A stretch of DNA of 40,654 nt, from NCBI GenBank assembly GCA_944326245.1, contig CALVDF010000048.1:1-40654 (forward strand), in the 5' to 3' direction. Below the pieces are notes generated by a model that was not told the origin of the DNA, searched no databases, and saw nothing but the letters and a program-made list of their open reading frames with translations. The DNA is from an uncultured Bacteroidales bacterium (GTDB lineage: Bacteria > Bacteroidota > Bacteroidia > Bacteroidales > UBA932). The translations under genes were made by a program, and so were the position numbers. Shown here piece after piece: positions 1-8,004 of the stretch. Positions within the stretch are counted from its first letter, which is position 1. Each line of letters opens with the position of its first letter.

Positions 1-15
1 TAACGAATAAATTGA

Positions 16-23
16 TATATTTG
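16..23 (+). promoter_or_regulatory. Possible -7 box of a Bacteroidetes promoter
   Basis: TATATTTG matches the TAnnTTTG -7 consensus exactly, but any -33 element would lie outside the window. No plus-strand gene follows before the convergent MarR gene, so it may be a chance match or serve a short transcript. Confidence 0.2.
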
Positions 24-315
24 CAAAACTAAGAGGTCTGAGGACTTAACCCAGACACACTGTTTGAAACACTACCTATTCTGGACACCGTATCCAGGAC
101 TCAAAACAAAACAAAGAATTTCAAACAGCAGGACAATGTCAAGTCATTCAAGACCGTTGACGATTTCTGCTCATATATGACATCAATAGCATTCTAGCTA
201 GAATCTTTCTTTCCAACAAGAGCACCAGCCACCTGATCACTGACGGCTGCCGGGGACGGTGCTGTCAGCAACGGTACTGCCGGCGGTGAGGGTACGACGG
301 TGATAGTACCGGTGA
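24..315. other. Gene-free left edge with GC-rich imperfect repeats
   Basis: No coding region is supported here. Positions 24-225 are ordinary AT-leaning sequence. From about 230 the sequence becomes GC-rich and repetitive: TGATCACTG occurs at 234-242 and again at 313-321, CGGTACT (272-278) faces AGTACCG (305-311) as an inverted repeat, and GGCGGTGAGGG-like words recur near 282 and 355. The repetitive sequence runs into the end of the MarR gene on the minus strand. Confidence 0.4.
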
Positions 316-708
316 TCACTGTCCAGGCAGTGACGGCGCCGATGGCGAGGGTCCGGCGGTGAGGGGGGCGAGGAGGGCGGGGATGGGGATCTGGCGGGTC
401 CTGAGCTTCTCCAGCCGGCCGCGGCCCTCTGGGGTCAGGGAGAAATACATCTGACGTCTGTCCTCGCTGCCAAGGGCCCTGGCGACCAGCCCGCCGGCCT
501 CGAGCCCTTTCAATATCTTGGATATATGGGATGGTTTGAGGCCGGTAGAGTCTGCAACAGCTCCGGCCGACACTTCCGAGTCCCCGATGCAGCAGAGGAC
601 CACGGCCTCATTGAGGGAGAGCCCGTGGATATCCATGAGACTGTTTTCAAGAGCGGCCATGGCCTTCACCAGGCCGCTCATCATGCAGATACATCCTATC
701 TTTTCCAT
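316..708 (-). CDS. MarR-family winged-helix transcriptional regulator
   Basis: A 130-residue protein with a MarR-type winged helix: an N-terminal dimerisation helix, then a helix-turn-helix around residues 46-75 (AVADSTGLKPSHISKILKGL) and a wing with the family's DRRQMYFSLTPEGR pattern near residues 83-96. It would bind DNA as a dimer and usually represses neighbouring genes. It lies 58 nt downstream of the CoA-disulfide-reductase-like gene on the same strand, so co-transcription and control of that redox gene are likely; the two cysteines near the N-terminus (C7, C9) could act as redox sensors, which is inference. The last ~28 residues are a Pro/Ala/Ser-rich tail encoded in GC-rich repetitive DNA and are probably not part of the conserved fold. 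Confidence 0.8.
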   Translation of the reverse strand: MEKIGCICMMSGLVKAMAALENSLMDIHGLSLNEAVVLCCIGDSEVSAGAVADSTGLKPSHISKILKGLEAGGLVARALGSEDRRQMYFSLTPEGRGRLEKLRTRQIPIPALLAPLTAGPSPSAPSLPGQ

Positions 709-766
709 GCGTTTCCAGGTCCTTTCCTTGTCCTTTCAATGCCAGTACAATGTGCCGGCCACTTTC

Positions 767-2527
767 CTACGAACATTTGTCCATACGGGCATCATGCCTG
801 CCGCCGTCGGAATACTCCGGTACCCGGCCGCACTCCGGAGCCGCCGTGCATTTGCCGTCATTCTGCCCGGGAGCGCAAGGCCTGGAGACAGCAGCCCTGT
901 AGGTCCTGATGCCTCCCACCAGATTGCGCACGTCCTTGAAACCGTTCTGCCGCAGGATATTGGAGGCCAGATAGCCCCTGAGCCCCACGCCGCAGTAGAG
1001 TACCACCGGCCTGTCCGTAGGAATCTCCGCGAGCCTCTCCCGGATATCGTCCACAGGGATATTCACCGAGCCGGGAATATGGTCATACCTGTATTCTCCC
1101 GCAGTCCTCACGTCGATGAGGGCGATGCCGGCCGGATCCAGATCCTTCAGCTCCCGCCAGTAGATAGGGACCATCTTGCCCGAAAGTATGTTGCCGGCCA
1201 CATAGCCTGCGATTGCCACAGGATCCTTGGCAGAAGAAAACGGAGGGGCATAGGCGTGTTCGGTCATAGTAAGGTCGTACACAGTGCCGCCATGCTTGAT
1301 CACGGCCGCAAACTCGTCAACCCGCTTGTCCACCCCGGCACGGCCCACGATCTGGGCTCCCAGAAGCTTGCCGTCCGACGGGGAGAACGTGATCTTGATG
1401 CTGATCTGGGCCGACCCCGGATAGTATCCGGCATTGGACCCGGGATGCACCGTAGCCGATAGGTAAGGTATATTCATCTGCTTCAGACGTTTGGCCGGAA
1501 GACCCGTGGAAGCCACGGTGAGATCGAACACCTTGGCCACAGAAGTGCCGATCGAGCCCTCGTAGAGGACCTTGTCCCCGAACACCATATTGTCCGCCAC
1601 TATCCTCGCCTGACGGTTCGCCGGACCGGCCAGGAAATTGAGCCACGGCCTGCCCGTCAGAGGATGGGGGAACTCCACCGCATCGCCGACCGCATAGATG
1701 TCCGGATCCGAAGTGCGGAGATACCTGTCCACCTTGATGCCCCTCGCCTCGCCTATCTCCAGTCCGGCTTCGGAGGCCAGAGACGTCTCGGGCCGTACGC
1801 CGATGGAGAGCAGCACCATCTGGGCCAAGATGCTTTCGCCCGTATTGAGATTCACCGTTATGCCGTCGGCAGTATCCTCGAAAGATTCCACCGCCCTCTC
1901 CAGATACAGGCCCACGCCATGCTGCTGCAGGTGGCCGTGCACCAGAGCCGCCATCGAATAGTCGAGCGGCCCCATCACCTGGTCCGACATCTCCACCACA
2001 TCCACTTCCAGCCCGGCATGACGCAGGTTCTCAGCCATCTCCAGTCCTATGAAGCCGGCCCCCGCTATCACCGCACGGCGTACATTGCCCTTGGATATGA
2101 ACTCCTTGATACGGTCCGTATCGTAGACATTCCTCAGGGTAAACACCCTGGAGCTGCCGATACCCTTCAGAGGAGGCACCACCGCCGAAGCACCGGGGGA
2201 AAGCAGGAGCCTGTCGTAACCCTCATCGTAGGTCCGCCCGTCGGAGGTCCTCACAGACACGGTCTTGCGTGCAGGATCTACCTTCAGCACCTCAGAGCCG
2301 GTCCTCACGTCCACATTGAACCTCCGCCCGAAACTCTCCGGGGTCTGCACGAACAGATTGTCCCTGTCGGTGATCACCCCGCCGATATAGTACGGCAGGC
2401 CGCAGTTGGCATAGGAGATATACTCCCCCTTTTCGAACATGATGATTTCGGCCTCCTCAGAATTCCTTCTGATCCTGGCAGCGGCAGTCGCCCCTCCGGC
2501 GACACCACCTACAATAAGAATTTTCAT
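767..2527 (-). CDS. CoA-disulfide reductase-like flavoprotein with C-terminal rhodanese domain
   Basis: A 586-residue FAD/NAD(P)H disulfide oxidoreductase. The FAD-binding Rossmann motif is at residues 5-18, the single redox cysteine typical of CoA-disulfide reductase/NADH oxidase at C42 (SYANCGLPYY), a second dinucleotide-binding motif at 153-165 (VIAGAGFIGLEMA), and the FAD-contact GD motif near 281. The dimerisation domain runs to about 450. Residues ~455-546 form a rhodanese domain with catalytic C512 (YCGVGLRG). Family members of this type reduce CoA disulfide, CoA persulfide or polysulfide in the cytoplasm. Longer relatives carry further sulfur-carrier domains; here the protein instead ends in a short tail holding four cysteines (551, 560, 566, 585). 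The gene precedes a MarR regulator. The precise substrate cannot be read from the sequence. Confidence 0.88.
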   Translation of the reverse strand: MKILIVGGVAGGATAAARIRRNSEEAEIIMFEKGEYISYANCGLPYYIGGVITDRDNLFVQTPESFGRRFNVDVRTGSEVLKVDPARKTVSVRTSDGRTYDEGYDRLLLSPGASAVVPPLKGIGSSRVFTLRNVYDTDRIKEFISKGNVRRAVIAGAGFIGLEMAENLRHAGLEVDVVEMSDQVMGPLDYSMAALVHGHLQQHGVGLYLERAVESFEDTADGITVNLNTGESILAQMVLLSIGVRPETSLASEAGLEIGEARGIKVDRYLRTSDPDIYAVGDAVEFPHPLTGRPWLNFLAGPANRQARIVADNMVFGDKVLYEGSIGTSVAKVFDLTVASTGLPAKRLKQMNIPYLSATVHPGSNAGYYPGSAQISIKITFSPSDGKLLGAQIVGRAGVDKRVDEFAAVIKHGGTVYDLTMTEHAYAPPFSSAKDPVAIAGYVAGNILSGKMVPIYWRELKDLDPAGIALIDVRTAGEYRYDHIPGSVNIPVDDIRERLAEIPTDRPVVLYCGVGLRGYLASNILRQNGFKDVRNLVGGIRTYRAAVSRPCAPGQNDGKCTAAPECGRVPEYSDGGRHDARMDKCS

Positions 2528-2648
2528 AATCCCTGAAGTTTATTTACAGTTTTAAAAACAATTTATTTTCCATTGGAAAATATTTACAAAGGAAAACAAA
2601 ATTCCGCAAAAAAACAAAAACATTTTGAGGACTTGATGAAAATGATAT

Positions 2649-3263
2649 TTACAGCTCTTTCATTATTTTTATCAAACGCCCCAGTTCCGAGTATGTATAT
2701 TCTCTGTCACCCTTTTGCTTTTCGTCAACAGAGCGGTTGGCATTGGCGACAGCCTCATTGAGATTTCCTCCATTCCTTTCAAAATAACCATGAAGACCTT
2801 TACTTTTAACGAAAAAATCTATAGTCTTTTGATATTTCACACATCGATTCAAATCCTTTAACAATGAGCTTTGATTCTTGTACTGGCGTGAAGTATATCG
2901 GAAATAATAAAGAAAAAACAATTCCGTGCACCGATGTGTCTCAAAGAATTCAACCTTGCAGTATATGCCTTTCCTAGGTTTGCTGACAGGCTCGGCATAC
3001 TTTGCCTTTAATTTTTGATACTGGGAACGTTCCGGATCTACGGCCTTCGTGTCCATATCGACAATACAGAAAATGCGGTTGTAACCCATTGCCACACCGT
3101 CCGATATCTTGGTCTCAAGTTCCTTTATGGTTGTATGTTTGGGATAGTCAGGCTTAATAGTCAAGTGTTTGAAAACATCGCACAAAGACTTGAAGTAAAA
3201 AAACTCCGAAGGGCCTTCTCCCAGAACAAGTGCCGTTTGCCTTAATGTTCCCATATCAATCAT
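2649..3263 (-). CDS. rloB: RloB-like TOPRIM-fold protein of an AbiL-like defence pair
   Basis: A 204-residue RloB-family protein. Near the N-terminus a TOPRIM-like acidic motif is visible (GEGPSE, E16 and E20), followed by the IVDMDTK motif (D69, D71). The family's middle signature appears as FFETHRCTELFFLYYF (106-121) and its C-terminal ANANRSVDEK segment near 173-182. These acidic residues suggest a metal-dependent nuclease-like site. Its start overlaps the end of the upstream ATPase gene by 8 nt, or starts just after it if Met4 is used, so the pair is translationally coupled. RloA/RloB pairs are associated with restriction loci and with abortive-infection systems of the AbiL kind; a phage-defence role is inferred from family and pairing. 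The gene is AT-rich compared with the neighbouring oxidoreductase, consistent with acquisition. Confidence 0.8.
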   Translation of the reverse strand: MIDMGTLRQTALVLGEGPSEFFYFKSLCDVFKHLTIKPDYPKHTTIKELETKISDGVAMGYNRIFCIVDMDTKAVDPERSQYQKLKAKYAEPVSKPRKGIYCKVEFFETHRCTELFFLYYFRYTSRQYKNQSSLLKDLNRCVKYQKTIDFFVKSKGLHGYFERNGGNLNEAVANANRSVDEKQKGDREYTYSELGRLIKIMKEL

Positions 3264-4536
3264 CCAAATTGATAAAAATACTGCCTAATTCCGGTTTCGC
3301 ACCTAAACGTCCAATACGATATGAATTATAAAGAGACAGATTCTTGTGCAACCCGAAAGAGTCGCCGCGGGAATACTCTGAGGAAGCGGTCTCTTTATTC
3401 TTCTCCACGAACCACACAACTCCTCTATTTTCATTGATCAGATCCTGCGAAAGAAGTGTCGTTTCCTGGCTTGTAATAATCAACTGCGATTTTTCCGAGT
3501 TGAAGATAAAGACATTGAGATAGTAGTACAATAAATCATAATGCAAATCCTCACCTAATTCATCAAGATAATACACATGGGAATTTGTTATCATATCGTA
3601 CAATGCGCCAAGAATGCGAACATATTTTCGGGTACCTTTGGACTGCCATCTGAGCGGAATTTCAAAATCCCCATTTAGTGAGTGATTTACAAATGCTACA
3701 GAATCGGACGTAGGTTTCAGCAAGGCCTCTTTCAGTCCTTCCGGAAGATCTTCCTTTTGGATAAGGTCACGGAAACCATTGGGTATAATGCGATCTTCTA
3801 CAACAGGTCTATATTCCAAAATGTTCAAATCGGCTTTTTGAAGCATGACATTATAGAACCTGCGCTTTTTCTGATTACTGTAAGCTTCTTTCAATATCTC
3901 TACAATTCCTTTTTCGCCATCGCCATCAACATCGTGATAATTGTCCATAATCCAATCATGCAGCGTATTGAATGGAGAAGCATCTTCCTTCAAGGCGACC
4001 TTTTTGCAAACTGCCAGGACGCTGTGGTTATTCAGGGTATTCTCGCGAACGCTATCCTGCGTTTTAATGAGCAATTTAAGACTAGGACCAAAACTTATTT
4101 TTGCCTGCACATTATCACCTACAAACGTACGGTCATAGAACAATGACTTTGATTTGCCAGGATAGTAATACAGACTCTCCTTCAGAATATATTTATCATT
4201 GAATTGAACGTCATAGTCATATCTGATGCCATTCGCATAAAATGACACATACATTTGAGTCGGCTTATCACTTGTTTGAATAAAGGGAATGCAACCGTCT
4301 ATTCTCTGCGCTGCATCAGATTTAGGCGACACCAACAGGCGGAAAACCTCGTTCAAAGCAATCAGTATATTGGATTTTCCAGAAGCATTGGATCCATATA
4401 GGATTGCCAGTTTGTACAGAAATGTTCCTTCGACAATTTCTGTAACAAGCTCGGAAGAAGGTCCCTTAGCCAAAAAACTCAATTTCTGTTCATCACGAAT
4501 AGAAAGATAGTTACTAACCCGAAACTCCCTAATCAT
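3256..4536 (-). CDS. rloA: RloA-like AAA (ABC-type/OLD-like) ATPase of an AbiL-like defence pair
   Basis: A 426-residue ATPase of the AAA_15/AAA_21 group. It begins with the usual beta-hairpin (FRVSNYLSIRD), has Walker A GSNASGKS at 48-55, a signature-like QSKGTRKY at 298-305, Walker B with DE at 325-326 (VYYLDELGEDLH), and a following LIITSQET switch segment at 352-359 in which the common His is replaced by Gln. The middle (about 165-280) is a variable helical insertion. In such pairs the ATPase is thought to sense infection and control its TOPRIM partner; here that partner is the RloB-like protein, overlapping by 8 nt. A -7 promoter box lies 37 nt upstream. The role as sensor is inference from related systems. 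Confidence 0.82.
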   Translation of the reverse strand: MIREFRVSNYLSIRDEQKLSFLAKGPSSELVTEIVEGTFLYKLAILYGSNASGKSNILIALNEVFRLLVSPKSDAAQRIDGCIPFIQTSDKPTQMYVSFYANGIRYDYDVQFNDKYILKESLYYYPGKSKSLFYDRTFVGDNVQAKISFGPSLKLLIKTQDSVRENTLNNHSVLAVCKKVALKEDASPFNTLHDWIMDNYHDVDGDGEKGIVEILKEAYSNQKKRRFYNVMLQKADLNILEYRPVVEDRIIPNGFRDLIQKEDLPEGLKEALLKPTSDSVAFVNHSLNGDFEIPLRWQSKGTRKYVRILGALYDMITNSHVYYLDELGEDLHYDLLYYYLNVFIFNSEKSQLIITSQETTLLSQDLINENRGVVWFVEKNKETASSEYSRGDSFGLHKNLSLYNSYRIGRLGAKPELGSIFINLDD

Positions 4537-4572
4537 AGAAAATAATTTTTCACCTTTATTGTAATTTTTCTA

Positions 4573-4580
4573 CAAAATTA
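4573..4580 (-). promoter_or_regulatory. -7 promoter box for the rloAB pair
   Basis: On the minus strand the sequence reads TAATTTTG, an exact match to TAnnTTTG, 37 nt upstream of the rloA ATG. No clear TTTG -33 element sits at 19-21 nt, so the promoter is either weak, activator-dependent or a chance match in AT-rich DNA. Confidence 0.4.
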
Positions 4581-4983
4581 GAAATTATTTTCATCGAAAC
4601 ATGTATTTGCACACTATTTTTGGTAAAAATAATACAGCAATATCCCTAAATGCTGTTATCTCCAAAGTTGAGAGTGGCAGCCATTCTGCTCCAAAAGGGG
4701 CTGTAACTACAGGAGCATCCTATTCAGAAATGATTTCCTTATGCCTGGATAGATACAGGTCACGCAGCCTGATACCCATAAGTCTGACTATGGCATTCAT
4801 CTATCGTCTCGGGCTGATTGCAGACATAATTTTTGACAGGATCGAACATCACCGCTACTACTACGATGACACGCAATACAGGCCAATTCTCCAGAATCCG
4901 CCTTGTTAGTCAATGTCAGTATTCCATACTGCATGTGTTCCGGCAATCACTGCATTCCTGATATTTATTTACGAAGAATTTGT
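4581..4983. other. Divergent intergenic region between rloAB and darTG
   Basis: About 400 nt separate the two defence modules. A 102-codon plus-strand open frame (4601-4909) exists, but it has no recognisable domain or start signal and is not accepted as a gene. On the minus strand a broken frame starting at about 4800 reads NAIVRLMGIRLRDLYLS, then hits a stop and continues towards rloA. This could be the remnant of a decayed gene; a very weak resemblance to the IRLLG-type C-terminal segment of Y-family polymerases is not enough for a call. Confidence 0.35.
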
Positions 4984-4991
4984 TAAATTTG
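4984..4991 (+). promoter_or_regulatory. -7 promoter box for darTG
   Basis: TAAATTTG matches TAnnTTTG exactly and ends 26 nt before the ATG at 5018. Transcription would begin around 4997, which excludes the upstream in-frame ATG at 4913 and helps fix the darT start. The -33 region is only approximate (TTTA at 4964-4967, 16-nt spacing). Confidence 0.45.
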
Positions 4992-5017
4992 CAAAGGAAA
5001 TCCATAGGCCCGAAAAA

Positions 5018-5659
5018 ATGACATATACTGCCAGTCATATTATGAGACTTATACATTTCGACAACTTGGAGGATATTCTTAAGAACGGAATGTACAGCAA
5101 GAACAGTGGGCATATCATTCCCAACTATGTAAACATCGGGGATACAATACTTATCAGACAAAGAGAAAACTTCAAAGTCAGAATAGACCCTCCTGATGGC
5201 AACTTGGGAGATTATATTCCTTTTTATTTTGCAGGACACTCCCCCATGCTGCTCAATATCAAAACAGGCAACCGAGGCATACGGCAACGTCCACAAAATG
5301 AACTGATATATATTGTATGCAGAATCAACAACATTATAGAGCACTGCCCTGAATGGTGTTTCACAGACGGCCACGCGAAAAACAATCTCACAAAATTCTA
5401 TAATCATACCGACGATTTGTCCAAACTTGATTGGGATATAATCCGACAACGTTTCTGGAACGATACAGAAGACGACATGGACCGCATGCGCCGGAAACAA
5501 GCAGAATTTCTTGTCAAAGGACATGTGCCGACAAAATGCATCTGCGGAATCATTGTATTGGATCAGGAGCAAGAAGAAAAAGTAAAGTCAATACAACAAA
5601 AGACTGATGTAATAATCCCTGTTTATGTAGACAAACAAAGAAAATATTTCTATCCATGA
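5018..5659 (+). CDS. darT: DarT: ssDNA thymidine ADP-ribosyltransferase toxin
   Basis: A 213-residue DarT-family toxin, which attaches ADP-ribose from NAD+ to thymidine in single-stranded DNA and so blocks replication. Visible family signatures, numbered from Met at 5018, are RLIHFDNLEDIL (10-21, His13 in the NAD-binding region), YIPFYFAGHSPML (66-78), CFTDGHA (114-120) and the catalytic-glutamate segment QAEFLV (E163). The frame is open further upstream to an ATG at 4913, but the extra 35 residues have no family counterpart and overlap the likely promoter, so the later start is chosen; the resulting length agrees with known DarT proteins. All expected key residues are present, so it looks active. 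Its stop overlaps the darG start as ATGA, ensuring co-translation with its antitoxin. Phage defence is an established role for DarTG. Confidence 0.9.
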   Translation: MTYTASHIMRLIHFDNLEDILKNGMYSKNSGHIIPNYVNIGDTILIRQRENFKVRIDPPDGNLGDYIPFYFAGHSPMLLNIKTGNRGIRQRPQNELIYIVCRINNIIEHCPEWCFTDGHAKNNLTKFYNHTDDLSKLDWDIIRQRFWNDTEDDMDRMRRKQAEFLVKGHVPTKCICGIIVLDQEQEEKVKSIQQKTDVIIPVYVDKQRKYFYP

Positions 5660-6717
5660 TACGATTCACAAAAGGCAACCTTATGAACTCAGAAGCGGAA
5701 GCTTTAGTAAATACCGTCAACACGGTCGGTGTGATGGGTAAGGGGATTGCTCTGCAATTTAAAGAAGAATTCCCACACAATTTCACCATCTATGCCAACG
5801 CATGCCGCTCTGGAGAATTCGTACCTGGCACACTTCTCATAACAAAAGAAAAAAACAGTGCCGGAGAAGAAAAAACAATAATAAATTTCCCTACAAAAAA
5901 GCACTGGAAAAATCATTCAAAATACGAATACATTAAAGACGGGCTAGCAGAACTTACAAAGGTAATCAACGAATACAAAATTGCCAGCATAGCCATTCCT
6001 CCTCTTGGATGTGGAAACGGAGGCTTAAAATGGGACGTAGTAAAAAAAATGATGGAAGATACTCTCGGTAACATCGATATAGACATCTGCATATATGAGC
6101 CTGACGAAGAAATAAAACATGTTCTCCAGACAGAGACCAATAACAACAAAAAAACCAAACTGACACCTTCAAGAGGTCTGATTATATATGCAATGTACTA
6201 CTACGACTCTTTGGGCGAAAACTGTAGCCTGTTTGTAGCAAACAAATTAGCATACTTTCTGCAACGCCACGGTTCCAAATCATTTGCAAAAATAAAATTC
6301 AAAGCACATCACTACGGCCCATACAGTCCCCAAGTTGATCACCTCATATATGATCTTAACGGCAGTTACATAACAGGGCTTGAACAAATGAGAGCAACAG
6401 CATTTGAGCCACTTACAATGCAATACGACCATATAAATGAAGTGAGCAAATACGTAAGGACTCTCGACAAGACAGAACAGGACAGTCTTAAAAAGACCAT
6501 AAAACTAATCTCCGGATTCGAATCGACTTTAGCCCTTGAGGTTCTGGCATCTGTAGACTATATCCGCTGCAGCAAACCTGGAATAAGTATAAATGATACT
6601 ATTGAAGCAATACACAATTGGTCGGACCGTAAAAACAACCTCTTCAAAAACGAATATATCCAGATAGCCTACGACCATCTGGATACATTCAATAAAAATC
6701 AGATACAATCCCTATGA
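5656..6717 (+). CDS. darG: DarG: macro-domain DNA ADP-ribosylglycohydrolase antitoxin
   Basis: A 353-residue two-domain antitoxin. Residues 1-~155 form a macro domain: VNTVNTVGVMGKGIALQF (18-35) is the ADP-ribose-binding loop, NFPTKKHW (77-84) carries the lysine used by DarG to remove ADP-ribose from thymidine, and PLGCGNGGLKW (116-126) is the second binding loop. Residues ~168-353 are a helical domain that in known DarG proteins binds DarT directly; the KLAYFLQRHG and HHYGPYSPQVDHLIYDL segments give it an outline reminiscent of SocA/Panacea-type (DUF4065) domains, which is my inference. The start codon overlaps the darT stop by ATGA. The gene converges with the polysaccharide operon, with 32 nt between the ends. 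Confidence 0.9.
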   Translation: MIRFTKGNLMNSEAEALVNTVNTVGVMGKGIALQFKEEFPHNFTIYANACRSGEFVPGTLLITKEKNSAGEEKTIINFPTKKHWKNHSKYEYIKDGLAELTKVINEYKIASIAIPPLGCGNGGLKWDVVKKMMEDTLGNIDIDICIYEPDEEIKHVLQTETNNNKKTKLTPSRGLIIYAMYYYDSLGENCSLFVANKLAYFLQRHGSKSFAKIKFKAHHYGPYSPQVDHLIYDLNGSYITGLEQMRATAFEPLTMQYDHINEVSKYVRTLDKTEQDSLKKTIKLISGFESTLALEVLASVDYIRCSKPGISINDTIEAIHNWSDRKNNLFKNEYIQIAYDHLDTFNKNQIQSL

Positions 6718-6721
6718 TAAA

Positions 6722-6747
6722 CTCACTCTTTATGAAAAAGGTGTGAG
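6722..6747. terminator. Putative bidirectional hairpin between darG and the polysaccharide operon
   Basis: CTCAC (6722-6726) pairs with GTGAG (6743-6747), continued inwards by CTTT with AAAGG and one mismatch. It sits five nt after the darG stop and three nt after the end of the convergent aminotransferase gene. On the minus strand it is followed by a short TTTAT, on the plus strand by no T run, so termination is stronger for the polysaccharide operon if it works at all. Confidence 0.35.
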
Positions 6748-6749
6748 CA

Positions 6750-8003
6750 CTATCCTATGATCAGGCTCTTGATCGAGTCGACGATGTAGCGGGCATCTTC
6801 GTCGGTCACGCAGGGACCGCTGGGGAGGCAAAGGCCTACCTTGAAGAGGGACTCGCTCACGCCGTTGGTATAGGCAGGGCAAGAGGAGTACACCGGCTGG
6901 CGGTGCATCGGCTTCCACAGGGGACGGGACTCTATGCCGAGAGCATCGAGACCGATACGCAGAGCCTCGATGTTGGTATTGGGCTCGCAGTCGGTGTGGG
7001 TGGAATCGGCAGCATGGGTCACGCCGGCAGCGCCTCCCACAGCACCGCGGATGGTGTTGCGGTAAGCATTCTCCTCTCCCTTGACTTTCAGCTTCGGGTC
7101 GACCGTCACAGTGTTGAGCCAGAAATTGCTGTCATAGCTGGGAGAAGGATTGCCGTGGACTGTGATGCCGTCCACATCCTTCAGCAGTTCCTTGTATAAT
7201 GTGAACATGTGCCTGTGATGGGCTATGTGCTCGTCCACTATGGTCATCTGGCCGCGGCCTATGCCTGCACAGATATTGGACATACGGTAATTGTACCCTA
7301 TACGCTCGTGCTGGTAGTAGGGATAGGCCTCGCGGGCCTGCGTGGCATAGAACATGATCTCGTTCTTGGCATCTGCGTCAGGACAAACCAGCGCACCGCC
7401 ACCTGAAGTGGTGATCATCTTGTTGCCGTTGAAAGACAGCACGCCGTAACGTCCGAAAGTGCCCAGCACCTTGCCGTCAAACCTGGAGCCGAAGCCCTCG
7501 GCGGCATCCTCAATGACCGGGATACCGTAGCGGCCGGCCACTTTGAGGATCTCCTCGATATTGTAGGGCATGCCATACAGAGCCACCGGAATGATGGCCT
7601 TGGGGGTCTTGCCCGTCTTGGCGATACGGTCCTTGATGGCCTCCTCCAGCAGGGCCGGATCCATGTTCCAGGACTCCTTCTCCGAATCCACAAACACCGG
7701 AGTGGCACCCAGATAGGTCACAGGATGCGATGAAGCGCAGAAAGTAAAGCTCTGCACCATCACCTCATCCCCGGGATGCACACCGCAGGCTATCAGAGCC
7801 AGATGCACAGCCGCCGTACCCGACGACAGAGCCACCACCTCACGGTCACCTCCGACAAACTGCTTCAGATCCTCCTCGAATCCGTTGACATTGGGTCCCA
7901 GAGGCACAACCCAATTGGTATCAAAAGCCTCCTGAATGAAGGCCTGCTCCCTGCCGCTCATGTGAGCGAGACAGAGGTAAATTCTTTTTTTAACTTCAGG
8001 CAT
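6750..8003 (-). CDS. PglE-like PLP-dependent nucleotide-sugar 4-aminotransferase (DegT/DnrJ/EryC1/StrS family)
   Basis: A 417-residue sugar aminotransferase. It shows SSGTAAVHLAL (60-70, phosphate-binding loop), the PLP-stacking and aspartate segment IEDAAEGFGS (164-173) and the Schiff-base lysine K195 in FNGNKMITTSGGG. The N-terminal YLCLAHMSGREQAFIQEAFDTNWVVPLGPNV is typical of enzymes that aminate UDP-4-keto-6-deoxy-GlcNAc, as PglE does in bacillosamine synthesis and as Bacteroides WcfR does for AATGal. The needed 4-keto substrate would come from PglF, encoded at the far end of the locus. The gene is GC-rich, unlike the ATP-grasp, CapK and transferase genes just upstream of it in the operon, from which it is separated by 1 nt. 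Whether the product has the gluco or galacto configuration cannot be told. Confidence 0.85.
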   Translation of the reverse strand: MPEVKKRIYLCLAHMSGREQAFIQEAFDTNWVVPLGPNVNGFEEDLKQFVGGDREVVALSSGTAAVHLALIACGVHPGDEVMVQSFTFCASSHPVTYLGATPVFVDSEKESWNMDPALLEEAIKDRIAKTGKTPKAIIPVALYGMPYNIEEILKVAGRYGIPVIEDAAEGFGSRFDGKVLGTFGRYGVLSFNGNKMITTSGGGALVCPDADAKNEIMFYATQAREAYPYYQHERIGYNYRMSNICAGIGRGQMTIVDEHIAHHRHMFTLYKELLKDVDGITVHGNPSPSYDSNFWLNTVTVDPKLKVKGEENAYRNTIRGAVGGAAGVTHAADSTHTDCEPNTNIEALRIGLDALGIESRPLWKPMHRQPVYSSCPAYTNGVSESLFKVGLCLPSGPCVTDEDARYIVDSIKSLIIG

Positions 8004-8004
8004 A

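Noticed and set aside
518..1462. Long plus-strand open frame opposite the flavoprotein and MarR genes
   Set aside because: It is antisense to two genes with clear motifs, lacks any domain and is typical of shadow frames in GC-rich DNA.
4601..4909. 102-codon plus-strand frame between the defence modules
   Set aside because: No recognisable domain, no start signal, ends just before darT; kept only as part of the intergenic description.
4913..5017. N-terminal extension of DarT by 35 residues
   Set aside because: Does not match the family and contains the likely darTG -7 box.
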